The notes under the pieces are model-generated. The model saw only the letters and a program-made list of their open reading frames with translations, was not told the origin of the DNA and searched no databases. A program made the translations under genes and the position numbers. Below are positions 34,903 to 46,090 of a stretch of DNA of 64,000 bases, in pieces (positions within the stretch are counted from its first letter, which is position 1; each line of letters starts with the position of its first letter). This DNA is from Eukaryota sp. TZLM1-RC. Its lineage: Eukaryota; Metamonada: BaSk clade. The DNA lies in NCBI GenBank assembly GCA_040285825.1, contig JAUPSS010000004.1, positions 2,584,550 through 2,648,549 on the forward strand. Reading direction: 5' to 3'.

Positions 34903-34946
34903 TTGGGCGATATGAAAAAAATCGCCCAATTAATAGGCGCCCAATT
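34903..34946 (+). repeat. Subterminal 44-bp block, right copy
   Basis: Direct copy of 33174-33217. Together with the inverted outer ends it gives each terminus a compound structure. Confidence 0.88.
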
Positions 34947-34967
34947 GTTTTGGCGTCAAAAATTTTA

Positions 34968-34993
34968 GGCGTCCAAAATTTTAGGAAACACGG
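34968..34993 (-). repeat. Right terminal inverted repeat of pogo-like element
   Basis: Reverse complement of the left end with one mismatch, followed by the second TA. Confidence 0.92.
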
Positions 34994-35060
34994 TATTCAG
35001 AAAAATAGTTTTAGATGTAATCAAGCATTTATTTCTATTCTTCAAAGAATTCATGATGCT

Positions 35061-35474
35061 CGTAGGTTTTGGTAGTTTATGTTTTTATTTTATTTTTATA
35101 GTCTTTTCGTTCTTTTTCTTTTAGAAATTCAATAAAGACCTAAACATACGTGATTGAGTTAGAATAAATAAAAGCATACTTGAGTATGTTAATAATATGG
35201 GAATTGAATTGCCACCGCGGAAAAGAAGAAGAGTAAAGAACGCTCAACACTCTTGATAGTGGGTAGTGTAATTCCTCGTTGGTGCCACATGATCACTAGT
35301 TTTTGTATCGTCTATTGTGCTATAAAATATTCTATTCTTAAGCTACAGTGATTTTGAATTGAAAGGAAACCAAATAATATAAACTCAACATGATTGGAGT
35401 AGTTTCAATAAATAATGTTGATTGAAAACGGTAGATTGTCTCTCCTTAAAAAATGGACAAAGAAAAATAAGCAG
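35061..35474. other. AT-rich spacer
   Basis: No gene recognised; it follows the family C relic. Confidence 0.35.
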
Positions 35475-35650
35475 ATAAAGATTAACTAACGTGTAAACTA
35501 TACAGACACACGGAATTCAATCTTACTTGACCGTAATCAGTCCACCACAGTTAAAAACTGATTGATTGATGATAACTCAGTCGTTCATGTATTTATTAAT
35601 TGAGACTGATAATAAAGAGAATTACTCTCAATATTGTGCAAACCCTCTGA
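35475..35650 (-). repeat. Dispersed repeat R1, copy 1
   Basis: The reverse complement matches 41868-42050 and 61796-61970: CAATATTGAGAGTA, CTCAATTAATAAATACAT, TCAGTTTTTAACTG, TTGATTACGGTCAAG and TACACGTTA-type words in the same order. It is possibly a solo LTR or non-autonomous element; no coding is visible. Confidence 0.85.
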
Positions 35651-36189
35651 TATAAAAACCAACCTATTTTGCAAAAGATACAGAATAGACGCAAATATAA
35701 AAATAAAAAAAATAAAAAGATTAGAGAAAATATGTAGATAAGAAACAAATAACAACTGAGAAACTAACGCCTGAAAGAATCATTTGATACAACGTAAATA
35801 GATTGTTAATTCTTGAATCAAACCCCATTTAGTGGCTCTAATTACCAGGAATAATTAATTTCAAGAGATTTTAAAAAGCAATGTGTCTCGAAAATAATCT
35901 CAACAGGGGAATAATATAAGGAAGTGACAGGAAAGTCAATAAATTTAGTGGAACGAACACATTTGGTCTATTATTGAGTGTTATATACAAAAACACAGAA
36001 GACAACCTTACAATCAAAAAATTTCAAAAGAACTATCGAAATTGAAAACAAAGTTCCGATCATTATGGTGAGGAAAACTTATAAAACAGGAAAAAATAAT
36101 TATAATTGAGGTAAATTAACACAAGGTCTGATCATTTAACAACAGATCCCCCACCATTGAAGAGTATGAAATAAACAACAAGAAATAAC

Positions 36190-36243
36190 AGATAAATCCA
36201 AACCATAAACCTAACCATAACCTAACCCTAACCCTAACCCTAA
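36190..36243 (-). repeat. Interstitial telomere-like (CCCTAA)n tract
   Basis: Three exact CCCTAA units preceded by degenerate ones (CCATAA, CCTAA). It is internal, not a chromosome end, and lies about 0.6 kb from R1 copy 1, the same order as at 41568 and 41868 in mirror image. Confidence 0.85.
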
Positions 36244-36959
36244 TGTCATCAATGATAAAGTCGTCATTCGAATACTAAATGACTGACCATAATGATAAAA
36301 CAATGAGAGTAAATCTTTGAGATAAGTGAATGAAACAGATAATAAGAGTGGTTCTGCAACGATGTGGATCAGATAGAGACAAGAAATGGGTGAACATTAA
36401 GGATAGCTGCTGCTTATGAAGAAGCACATAACAACACGAGAATTCTCGTGACTCTGACCTGGAGAATAGTGCTTGAACACGAGTATTCGTGGAATAACGA
36501 ATATGTGTGGTCGTTGCAAAGAAGGATGAGGGAGATGACAAAGGAAGAAATTCAGCTGTTGTGAGAAGTAAGAAAGAATAGTAAGAAATAAATGGTGTAA
36601 TTGTCCCATTTTTGTTTGGTGTTGAGGAAGCATTGGTGCTTGAAATCACTATGAATGCAGTTACATCCGATGTAGTGATTGAAGAGATTGAAACTCGCTT
36701 CCATCTGCGGGTCAAAACTACAAGGCAATTACATTAAATAGAATAACAGAGTGGTTAGTGTATATACATTACTCGAAGAAGAAAGGGTTATTGAACAACA
36801 GCATCTTAGAGATTTGCTACAAATTCTACATTGAAGCTCACTATTGTTCAAAAGTAATTGTTATGAATAGAGATGATAAGAACTGAAGTCAAATGAAATG
36901 AGTGGAAGCAAAGGTACGGATTGTAGTTGTCTGAAAATGATGATATTGCATGTGGTGAT
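36244..36959. other. Region beside telomere-like tract
   Basis: A 146-codon minus-strand frame (36715-36275) is low in complexity (Ser, Thr, Phe, Leu) and has no motif; I do not regard it as a gene. Parts resemble 41300-41560 in mirror image, suggesting one larger dispersed repeat. Confidence 0.4.
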
Positions 36960-37480
36960 CGTTTTCATCATCTTAATTCAGCATTATATTGTATCATTTT
37001 GATGCAACAAAATTGGGTGTATATTACCCCATTTGGGAAAACGTTGCGAATTTAATGAACCTAAGTCAGTTGAAAGGACCTTGTATTATTGCAAATAACA
37101 CTTTAGTTCAAAGAAGAAAACTTAATCCCGTAAATGCTCAAGAATTTTAAGCTAAAAAAACATGGAAAAAATTACAAAGATATTGAAGAAGATAATGCTG
37201 ATAGAAATAGACCACTTGTTTCTATTGCCTTTTCTTTTTCTATAAGCGGAAGTCTATCAGTAGAGGCAGAAACTTTTTCGATTGATTTCAAAAACAATCA
37301 AAACAATAAAAAGTTGTGATATCTTTTGATGGCGTTCTCGGATTCAATTTGCCTCTATCAATAGATTTCCTCAGTTTTCAATCAAATTAGACATGCCTTA
37401 GCTAGATCACGCAGATCAAGATTTTGTAGGGGAAATCATGATTCAATGGATTTCGTCCCATTAGTTATGAGTTTATTTTG
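36960..37480 (+). repeat. Family A 3' end copy
   Basis: Contains GAAGAAAACTTAATCC, GATATTGAAGAAG and the conserved tail CGTCCCATTAGTTATGAGTT, aligned with 20260-20645. It ends just before the VPS9 gene, so its tail may supply upstream sequence for that gene. Confidence 0.85.
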
Positions 37481-37580
37481 TTATGGTCGCAAGTTCAAAG
37501 ATTCATGTTGAGTAAGTTGCTTAAAATGTAACAGCATAGTGAAATATATCAAATCACCCTTCTGTTTTTGTGATTGCCAG

Positions 37581-39638
37581 ATGACCGACTCCCCTCCTAC
37601 AGGGATTCCTGCCCATGCTACTAATACCGACATGGCATCGGTACTTGATCGCCTTAAACATGCCCTTCTTGCGCCTCCGGAGTTATCCAGTGTTTCTCAA
37701 CATGTCCGAAGCCTTCTTCAAGATCCTTCTTCCATGCAATCTCGCCATTGTACTCGATACATCAACCAAGTCTTTCGTTTCATGGAATCTGATGCTGAAC
37801 AACGCCATTCCTTTATATCCCCGCAAAAGTTCATCCATGCACTTGTGGAACTTACCATCGCCTCAGAAGGTCTTTCTCCCAAAGAATCTGTTGCAGTTGA
37901 ACAAACCATCGAAGATTACCTCTTTCCCCAAATCTATACTAAACTTACCACGCTCTGTGGAAGTGACGATGATGTATTGATGACTAAGCAATATGAAAGA
38001 TTTTCTTCAATTTCCCAACAAGAACTCAAAGTTTCCACTGAAATGCTTGATCCATCTTTATCTCCTTGGTCCCACGCTATTGCCAAGATCTCAACGCTTC
38101 CTTTTTCACCTACTCCGACTCGGAAACTCCACGTCATCCTATCAGCTGCCCAGTCAGTTTACTCCAATCCAAATATAGCAGAAGACACCACGATAGGTGC
38201 TGACGTTTTTGTTCCAATTTTCATTTATATCCTACTCAAGGCTAAAATACCAAATATATGGACTGAAATCAAATTCATCCACGAATATTCTTCCGAAAGG
38301 CATGTTCATGGTGAACTTGGATACTATTTTGTCACACTAGAATTTTGTGCAAAGTACATTCTTGATTTAACTCCAGATAAGCTTTCAGACCCAGAAGAGC
38401 GACTTGCTTCTACTGAAACTTGGTTAGTTTGTGAGCAAAAAAGGTTCAAGAAATGGTCAAATACTGCACAATTTGTCACTGTTGTTGATACTATTAGGCT
38501 CAAGGGTTACAAGGCAGTCACAGTAATTGACTGGTTATTTAATCCAAGGTTTCCGTTTACTACTGTTTTGGAAGTCACGAATTCTGAAAAAGATGTTGTT
38601 GAGATGCTGATTTTACGACCAGTTGTATCGTTGCTGAATTTTGGACAGCAAAAGTTGTTAAAATCACTTTTCATGGAGCCTCAAGCTCTTAGTAGTTGTC
38701 TCAGTTGTGTGTCTGGGCGTTTTGGATCAATCACTTTGATTGATAGGCGAAACGCGCGTGATTTACAGTTATTAACCCTTAATCAAGGAAAGATTGATGA
38801 TCAAATTGATCTAATTGAAGATTATTTATCTCTAGCTTTATTGGGGTCGATTTCCGTAGTCTCAGAACCATTAGTTCCAATAATTACTGAAGAAATTGAA
38901 AATTCTTTCAGGAGTGAATTTGGAGTTCCTGTGTATTTGAACCTTACTGACGCTATTAGAGGAATTTTCTTGGAGTTTCAATTATTTCTACGTGGATTTG
39001 ATTGTTTGAGCTCTATTGCTCCCTTGTCAGCTAAGCCTGACACGCCAACTGTACATGGTTTGCTTCGTTTTTTCTCTGTTTTTAATACATCGCTTGCTGA
39101 ATTATTTGAGTTTGAACCAAAGGAAGTAATGGTTTCTCCCAAATTTTTAAAATTTAGTGGTTGTGATGAATCAATGTTGATCTCTTTTGCCTCTGTCATT
39201 GATGAAAATTCAAATACTCTACTTTTTTCATTCCAGACTCTACAATTACTTCGATCTTTAATGGTTGTTATACGTTCTCATTTTGATACGATTGGACATT
39301 CAATAACCAGCCCTGTTCTCTCTTTCAACGAATTTCAGTCATCAGTCAAGGATTTTCAAGACAATTATGGTCAAGGTCACATTAGTATAAGGAATGGTAT
39401 ATTAAATTTGAAAACATTAGAATTAGTCATTCGCTTATCAAAAGAACATAGTTCAAAACCAGTAAATGTAACCTCAAAGGTAGCCAATCAAGCTTCTTTG
39501 ATACATATAAGAAAAGTAAGTTCTCATCGTTTCCAACAATTAGGAACTGAATGTTCCAAGAGGTTATCTACAGGCTTTGATTCTCCGTTTATTCCATTAG
39601 ATTTATATCCAGTGCCACCCCCGCCTAGGGAAGATTAA
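37581..39638 (+). CDS. VPS9-domain Rab guanine-nucleotide exchange factor
   Basis: VPS9 domains activate Rab5-type GTPases on early endosomes. With the ATG at 37581 the protein is 685 residues; an in-frame ATG at 37539 would add 14. I prefer 37581 because TTGTGATTGCCAG just before it looks like a splice acceptor or UTR, and the added residues are Cys/Phe-rich. The VPS9 core spans about residues 125-265: GADVFVPIFIYILLKAKIPN with its conserved Asp, then EIKFIHEYS and HGELGYYFVTLEFCAKYI with the conserved Tyr and Thr that contact Rab. The helical bundle lies before it. The remaining 400 residues have no recognised domain and end in a Pro-rich VPPPPRED tail. No introns or stops. It appears intact. 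Confidence 0.88.
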   Translation: MTDSPPTGIPAHATNTDMASVLDRLKHALLAPPELSSVSQHVRSLLQDPSSMQSRHCTRYINQVFRFMESDAEQRHSFISPQKFIHALVELTIASEGLSPKESVAVEQTIEDYLFPQIYTKLTTLCGSDDDVLMTKQYERFSSISQQELKVSTEMLDPSLSPWSHAIAKISTLPFSPTPTRKLHVILSAAQSVYSNPNIAEDTTIGADVFVPIFIYILLKAKIPNIWTEIKFIHEYSSERHVHGELGYYFVTLEFCAKYILDLTPDKLSDPEERLASTETWLVCEQKRFKKWSNTAQFVTVVDTIRLKGYKAVTVIDWLFNPRFPFTTVLEVTNSEKDVVEMLILRPVVSLLNFGQQKLLKSLFMEPQALSSCLSCVSGRFGSITLIDRRNARDLQLLTLNQGKIDDQIDLIEDYLSLALLGSISVVSEPLVPIITEEIENSFRSEFGVPVYLNLTDAIRGIFLEFQLFLRGFDCLSSIAPLSAKPDTPTVHGLLRFFSVFNTSLAELFEFEPKEVMVSPKFLKFSGCDESMLISFASVIDENSNTLLFSFQTLQLLRSLMVVIRSHFDTIGHSITSPVLSFNEFQSSVKDFQDNYGQGHISIRNGILNLKTLELVIRLSKEHSSKPVNVTSKVANQASLIHIRKVSSHRFQQLGTECSKRLSTGFDSPFIPLDLYPVPPPPRED

Positions 39639-41567
39639 GAGATGATTCTTTGTAGTTTTTGTAGCTTTATTGTGTAATTAGCGATATCAAATATGGTTTT
39701 ACCTTTGCTTTTTGTTGTTGAATTATCTGCTGTTTTTTGTTAATTTTTATTTTCATTGTATAAAGATTTGTTCATAATGGTTTTTTGTTGTTTTATTGTT
39801 TACTGATGTATTCAAATTGATACTTTAAAAAACGAAGTTAATTGAAAGTAATAGGCAGGCTAACAAACATTGAATTATCAATACAATAAATAATTGACAG
39901 TAATTGGCAATCTATAATATGAATTGCTAATCAGTTTAATCTATTTGAACAAAAATATGACCAATACATACGGAAATTAGAAGACCAATAGAATCAGTCA
40001 TTAAACAAAAATGGGTATACTATCCATTATTGTTGTGTACGGTTCTGATATTCTTTTAGTTCTTTCATACACACATATTGAGTTTTTCTACCTTATTGGC
40101 CTTCCAACACCTCGATAAGGTCTTGGTTTATTCTTCTTTACTGAACAAACAACAAAAACTCATAATCACAAAGGAGTTTCTTACAAATGCACGTGTGGTG
40201 TTACTGTTGATCATCAAAAAGAAACTGGATGGACTAACTTGTACAATTATCTGGTCACAAAAGATTACACAAAATTTATTATTCTTATAAATATTTTCTT
40301 ATTCTTTAAATTCATCTGTCTTTCATTACGTAACTTTAAATATCACCAAAATAATCTAGGTAATTTCAAACTGAACAAAATTGCCACTTATTGCAATTAT
40401 TGATTGGTGTGAATTTTGACCGATCAATTACTTGACAATTCAATTTTTTATAACGTTTGTAAATATGACATGTGAATAAAGGAAAATTTTGCACATATAG
40501 CTCCACTATTTCATTATCTTATTTTAAAAATCGCTTGTCAAAAAACTACACATCAAACCACTATATGTTGAGACAGTGAACTTTCCAATATAAATCAATT
40601 CTAATTAAAGCACTACTGAATGAAAGTAATAATCAGTCATGAAAAAGCTAGGTACAAGAACATGAATTATTTAGAGCAAAATGAGAAAACATCACATTAA
40701 AAGAGTCTTGCTATATTGGTGTTCAATAAAATACTTACAGATAAAAAAATTGAACACATTAAATCATATCAGCTTGATATTGATGTCATGAGGTTACTTG
40801 AGGATATGTTGCTTCTCACTGTGTCTCAACAATGTTTTCTGTTAAAAATACGTGCATGATTATGGTACCTAGATATAATACATCTCATTATGTCTTATGC
40901 ACTACTTGCAGTTCCACCCACAAAAATATTTCCGCGGCACATGGTACTGTGTTTTTCATTCTTTTAAATGATATAACGCTCTGGTAATACTTTTTTGATC
41001 ATTTACTATCATCAGAACTTTGTATTTTCATGTGGTGAAGTTGAACCAAACAGTGGTCTACCATCTCTGAAAGAAGTTGATGAAACCAATTGATTCCCAT
41101 ACAAGATGTAACAGCTTATACGTGGTTATTACCCACACAAAACCACTTATTGGCCATTCATATACACCAATGACCAAACACTGTATTTCCTGTTCTTCAT
41201 CATCCTCATATTGTTCCATGCGGCCATGTTAACACCTGTAAGCAGCATCCTTGTTCTTAATCAGAACGAAATCAGCTTGTGTAAGAGCCGACTGCGGTTA
41301 TACCGTATGACGTTTTGTTCTTTGTCCATCAGAGTTCATTTACTTCATTTTCATTGCCTACATTGTTGGAATCACTCTAGAACCAGTCTCGTCCTCACTT
41401 CCTTCATTCATCAGTTTCCCATCCTTCCTTTCTTTCAATGCTCATTTTCTCACCAGTTCAACAACGGGTTCGTCCTAACAACCAAGTCATCTTTTGCCAT
41501 GTTATAGCCTTGCTACTGTATAAAGTTATCCAATGGATTACATTAGCAGTTGCAGCTATGGATAGCA
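39639..41567. other. AT-rich intergenic region
   Basis: No supported gene over nearly 2 kb. Short frames near 40078-40290 and 41211-41507 lack motifs; the latter is Ser/Leu/Phe-rich like the mirror region at 36275. Confidence 0.45.
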
Positions 41568-41595
41568 TTAGGGTTAGGGTTTTGGTATTAGGGTG
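41568..41595 (+). repeat. Interstitial telomere-like (TTAGGG)n tract
   Basis: TTAGGGTTAGGG then a degenerate TTTTGGTATTAGGG. With R1 copy 2 it forms an inverted counterpart of 35475-36243. Confidence 0.8.
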
Positions 41596-41867
41596 CTTCT
41601 TTTTTCTTGATGTTGTTGCGTAACCAAGTCTTTCTTTTTTCATACTTGAACAAAAATAATCAATATTTAGTTTCATTTTCTCAGTTTTCGCAGTTTTCTG
41701 AACATAATAACTAGGGATGTTTTTTTGTTTTATTCAATAGTATACACGTCATAGGGTTTGCTGATCCAGGAAGTATCACTCAATTCTTCATTAGATGTCA
41801 AATTCTCAATTGTTATTTGTACTTTTCCTGCACTTTTTCCTGCATATTTTTCTACTGCTATAGGTTG

Positions 41868-42050
41868 GTTTTCATATAGGAGGCTTTACACAATATTGAG
41901 AGTATTTCTCTTTATTACTAGTCTCAATTAATAAATACATAACCGACTGAGTAATCATCAATCAATCAGTTTTTAACTGTTTTATGTTGATTACGGTCAA
42001 GAAAGGTTAATTTCCGTGTACCTGTATAGCTTACACGTTATATTTAATTT
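41868..42050 (+). repeat. Dispersed repeat R1, copy 2
   Basis: Same core words as copies 1 and 3. Homology with copy 1 extends upstream (ATAGGTTGGTTTT, CTCAATTGTTATTTGT). Confidence 0.85.
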
Positions 42051-43497
42051 TTTTAGTTAATTTTGTTGTAATTTATTCTCATTAAATCTAACTACAAAAC
42101 GACAAACTACTATTTCTCGAAAAGGCAAATGAACACTTAAGCTGAAAATTGCTTTAAATTTATTTACATGTCAGATTTTGTTGTCTATTAGTTGCTTAAT
42201 GGTATTCGTTTTTGAAGTCAGCCGATGTTCGTCTTTTGTAAGTCCCAAATTGGAAATTTTTGAAGAGTAAATTGATGAGCCTTTGTTTAGGAAAAACGGG
42301 TCATGACTCTATAGTGGATGACACTTGTGTAAGTGGTATTTGAGAGATGGAAGTCTGTATAATATGAATGTCTGCCTTTAATTTGGTAAAAATATCTTGA
42401 ATCTTTAATACAATCAGTGAGCTTTTTTTAAGGAGCTCATTGACTTCTTGTATCAGGAACAGTTTTTCCTAAATTTCTTTAAGAAGTCGCTCTTCTGATG
42501 GTATCGGTAGAACACTGAAAACCTCCGCATCTGCAGTCTGCAAGAGATCAGAAACAACAAAGTAGGAGCACTTAAGTGTAATGCTGAAAGCCAACGGGTA
42601 GCACATTTTCTAGATGAAATTGAATGATGGGACAATGAAAATATCAACGACGGTTTAATTGAAGATAACTTTCATATATTGTGCAATAATAATTGGATAT
42701 GGAGTATTTCAATATGGAACAATAATAATTGGAGGCGAGACGTTATTTCTTCAGCCATCATGTTGCTCACAAACTTTGGAACAAAATGTACAACAGAACC
42801 AACAAAACAGGAAAAACAAAGGTTCAGGATACACTAACTTAATGTCAGCATCACAGGTGTTTTCAGTAAGCACATTTTCCCACAAAGTAATCATCTTTTG
42901 GGAATTTTCAAGCAGATTTCTACTCGACACTTTCAAATATGATTTTGAGACACTGTGTTTTGATTTAACTATTGAAGTGGCTGTTTGACCAAGATTAAAT
43001 GTATCTCCCCAGTGACAGCACAAGAATTTGAGTTCATAGACTGAAAGGAGATCAGAGAGATACAATCAACCATCTATAATTCCACACATTGTTTGTCTGC
43101 TTAAAGTCTCCAATTGCAAAGTGTACATTTAAGTTGATACAAATCAATGAATAATTAAAGAGTTTACTTAGGTCCTTCAGCACAAAAACTAATTAAGTCG
43201 ATGAAAGAAATTTCGTAAAGAACTTTGCACACGCAATCGAAAAAGCAGTCACATGTATAGATGAAGGAAAAGTATCAGTCACACGCAGTAGAATTCTGTC
43301 ACATGAATAAGAATTACGATATTTATTTGTCACACCCGTAGACACACCCATAAATAGACCATGACTAAATTTACCATCGAATGCACCTTAAATTCACTTA
43401 TGCAGCACAAATGGGATTTTGACGGAAGAGAAGTAATCAAAATGAGTTTATTGGAGAAATCAAAATAACCATAATACAGACAGTAGTACATCTAAAA
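42051..43497. other. Intergenic, no recognised gene
   Basis: A 104-codon minus frame (43065-42751) with several Cys residues is unrecognised. Otherwise AT-rich. Confidence 0.4.
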
Positions 43498-43716
43498 CTA
43501 TAACAGGTTTTTGGGTGGTCTACCCCGTGGACGTTTAAAGAATTTGACATCAACGCAAGATTTCTTATTAGTCCCACTGATAAAGTGAAACGTTGGGACA
43601 GATTTGTTGCGTAGGACTATTCTGTTCTCAAAACAATACTGCTTAAATCTTTGAATAAGTAGTTCCTTGAAGAGATGGGGCTCAACCTCGTGGGGAGAAG
43701 AGTAGAACATAGACAA
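43498..43716 (-). CDS. Small protein with C-terminal AT-hook
   Basis: An open frame ending RPRGRPPKNLL, a textbook AT-hook (RGRP core in basic/proline context) that binds the minor groove of AT-rich DNA. The frame stays open upstream to about 43775 without an ATG; the first ATG inside is near 43710. Ordered sequence (KELLIQRFKQYCFENRIVL) precedes it. It may be the last exon of a larger gene or a mobile-element fragment. Confidence 0.4.
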   Translation of the reverse strand: MSMFYSSPHEVEPHLFKELLIQRFKQYCFENRIVLRNKSVPTFHFISGTNKKSCVDVKFFKRPRGRPPKNLL

Positions 43717-44559
43717 TTGCTCGTTGAAGGTCCGTTTCCGAGCCTTTGAATGATGCGTAATAATACGTATTGGTAGCTACACAGTAGGAGGGAGTGAGAT
43801 TTATAAAAACTAAAAACAAATCATACTACCGAATTGCTCCATCCAGAATCATCGATTTTAACTTACTATCTATTAAATAAAGAGTAATATCGAAATATGG
43901 ATATGGATTTGGAAAAGTGTCAAGGGATTTTCTCAAAAATTTAATGACTTTAGTCTTAGATTCTGTATTCTCTAATGATCCAATTGCGTAGCGTTAATCT
44001 TTTTGGAAGCTCTACATTGAGGTTCGAGAACTTGAACAGATTGACAGAATGCGGGGATTCCACAAAGCGAAAAGAAAGATATTGGAAAGGAAACAGATCG
44101 AAGATAAGAGTTTTCAAATGATTTTCTTGTTGCGTTGTCAGAATAACAAACACTGCAATGGAGGAAAAGATACTCCAGGAAGAATACCTTGAGTGGTATT
44201 GCACTCATTCGTTGAGTCTTCTTGTGATGGATGGCATTAGTTCAAGTAGGGGGACAAAGTTTGTTTTTTCGGATGTTGTCTTCCTCTTAATAGAAGAAGA
44301 AATGCACATCTGCCCATTGTATTCCCGGAGACCGCACAGTATTGGTGGGAGGTTGTGACGTGAGTTCTTCATGAGAAGAAGTCATATCAAGTGGATTCGA
44401 CTCTTCCGAGCAAGGGCTACGTACGACCCATGATGCTGAAGAGGAACGAGTTGTTTGCATTGACAAAGAAAGAGAAGCTGTGACTTCCTTTTAAACTTTG
44501 AATAAATTGAATAAATTTTGTTAAAGAATTATCATCAGAAATTCTTCTTTACAAAAACA
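43717..44559. other. Possible degraded ORF region
   Basis: Plus-strand pieces near 44060-44360 (KRKILERKQIEDKSFQM; NAHLPIVFPETAQYWWEVV) look protein-like but are broken and unrecognised. Confidence 0.3.
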
Positions 44560-46015
44560 GTACTAAAGACATTTCTAACACCTTATGACGGGCCGTGACG
44601 GCCTGACCAAAAATAGCCGTAAACGCAGCACGATGAAGTAACAAGTCTACTACCAATGTTAGAATTACTGAACTAGTTTGACCAAACTAAACTTGTTCGG
44701 CGTAAGTTCGGGTTAGTTCGGCATTTGGGTCCGTTTCATTAATATCAAACTGTTGATCTCTTTATTCTTTATACTAAATACTAACTATGAACCAACAAAG
44801 ACAACGTTTATTCAGAAAGTTCTACAATAACTTAATGTTGGTTATTATCCTGACTAAATACTCTCTTTAAGTGGTCTGGAAGACAAGAATTCTCGACTTC
44901 TGAGTCAGACTCACTTTCTAGAACCCAGTCCGCTTCCACTGACACTGTCCCTCATTTTAAGTAACTCTCCTTCTTGTTCTCCAATGTCTTTTTTAGTTCT
45001 TAACAAGATCGTCAGCTAGTCTGTCACCGAGACGGTTTCTTCTCTTGTTCTTGATCAATTTATATGCTAACCAATTTCGCTCAGCACTGCCAGTTGATAC
45101 AATTTGTGAGAGTATTTCCAGTACATCATTTCTCAGTTTGCCGTCTCCAGTGCCATATATTAACCACCATTCTCTAGGTCACAATTCTGGAACATGTTTC
45201 CAAACTTTTGGCTGAGCTTCTGGCTTAGTATCAAAGGTTTGCCATTCACGAAATCAATTCCTTTCAGAGAGTCGTTTTCGTCACAGACATTACCCAGTGC
45301 TTTCTGGATCAAAAAGTAAGCAGCAAGAAAAATTGAAGGTTGAAGCTTCAAAAAATTCGGTTATTTGTGCTACCATTGATAAAGTTTTTTAAGTCGGTCA
45401 TTTCTTCCCATGAGTTCAGAAAGTAGAATTCTTGCAATTTGGGACTTTGACGTACATCTTTGACAAATAAGGCTCATTGGAGTCCGTTTGTTTCAATAGA
45501 CCTATCAATGGCTTTCAGTAGAGTAGAAGTGAGGAGAACAACTGCCCAAAAGTCGTACTCAATACTTCCTACAATGAGTTTTACCTTCCTAAATAATGAC
45601 ATAAGAGGCTCGCCTACATCTTTAACAAGCTATTCGATGACGGGCGAACTGATTAGCGATTTGACACCACTTCCTAAGTTCTGAAGACGACTGAGCTTGT
45701 GAAAATGTGTATAAAATCGTGTAGCAGCAGGTCGTATCAGCGTCTTACCAGCCAAATTTTCCAATTTGCTTTTGATAATGGTATGATTGCGGATATAATG
45801 TACTACCACTTTAAAATCACCGATGATTTTGTTGAACCTATAAACTTGCACATGTCGTCAATAAGTAGATCCAAAATTTGAGACACACAAGGAGAAAATA
45901 GAATATGAGGATAATCGGCAATAACGAGTGAGCAAGTGGTAATTCTATTGGCGGCACTGTCTGACACAATATTAGTAATTAAACTTGGACTAACACCTGT
46001 GTGATTCACCTGTTT
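44560..46015 (-). pseudogene. Old hAT element, C-terminal half and 3' end
   Basis: Minus-strand pieces give the DUF659-type core: SDSAANRITTC (Asp motif), CVSQILDLLIDD, then TRFYTHFHKLSRL, and after frame breaks the dimerisation segment STGSAERNWLAYKLIKN...RNRL (near 45030-45110). Bases near 44690-44720 (TTCGGCGTAAGTTCGG) resemble 55838-55860, a likely subterminal repeat of the same element, whose BED-finger half lies at 55110-55685. It is broken at 46015 where Tc1/IS630-type sequence starts. Confidence 0.7.
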
Positions 46016-46030
46016 TCAATAATAGGTGAA
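46005..46030. repeat. Inverted repeat at hAT/Tc1 junction
   Basis: TTCACCT and AGGTGAA with a 12-base spacer, exactly where the hAT coding ends. ACAGGTG recurs at about 55122-55128 at the other side of the nest, so it may mark an element end. Confidence 0.55.
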
Positions 46031-46090
46031 TTTTAATTCTCACCTCACAAATTTCTCACATCTTCTTTTCAGCGTCATTTAATCACTTTT

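Larger units (their letters stand above)
33132..34993 (-). mobile_element. Pogo-like DNA transposon, 1862 bp, TA target duplication
   Basis: The termini are inverted repeats starting CCGTGTTTCCTAAAATTTTG (33132 on) with one mismatch in 26 bp against the other end. TA flanks both sides (33130-33131 and 34994-34995), the hallmark of Tc1/mariner/pogo insertion. It carries one minus-strand DDE transposase gene. Subterminal 44-bp blocks at each end are direct, not inverted, repeats. Confidence 0.93.
32705..35060 (+). pseudogene. Family C restriction-like nuclease frame, split by a pogo insertion
   Basis: 32705-33131 reads CPRCGYTNLGLDHSFQC (zinc finger), NRHDKVRDYLL, KIAFDITIVGGFGNKW (nuclease core) and ATKIRKYSIL (basic helix), then FNVHGGWYKK. 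At the TA at 33130 the frame is interrupted by the 33132-34993 transposon. On the far side (from 34996) it resumes as QKNSFRCNQAFISILQRIHDARRF, the usual end of this domain. Taking out the transposon and one TA copy restores reading. It is a third, diverged member of the RLE-type family. Confidence 0.75.

Noticed and set aside
36190-36243. CCCTAA tract as a chromosome end
   Set aside because: Long unrelated sequence continues on both sides and a mirrored tract lies 5 kb away, so it is interstitial.
36275-36715. 146-codon minus-strand ORF as a gene
   Set aside because: Low-complexity Ser/Thr/Leu/Phe composition, no motif, and it lies inside a dispersed repeat.
37539-37580. ATG 37539 as the VPS9 gene start
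   Set aside because: It would add a Cys/Phe-rich leader directly after a retroelement tail; the bases before 37581 look like UTR or a splice acceptor.
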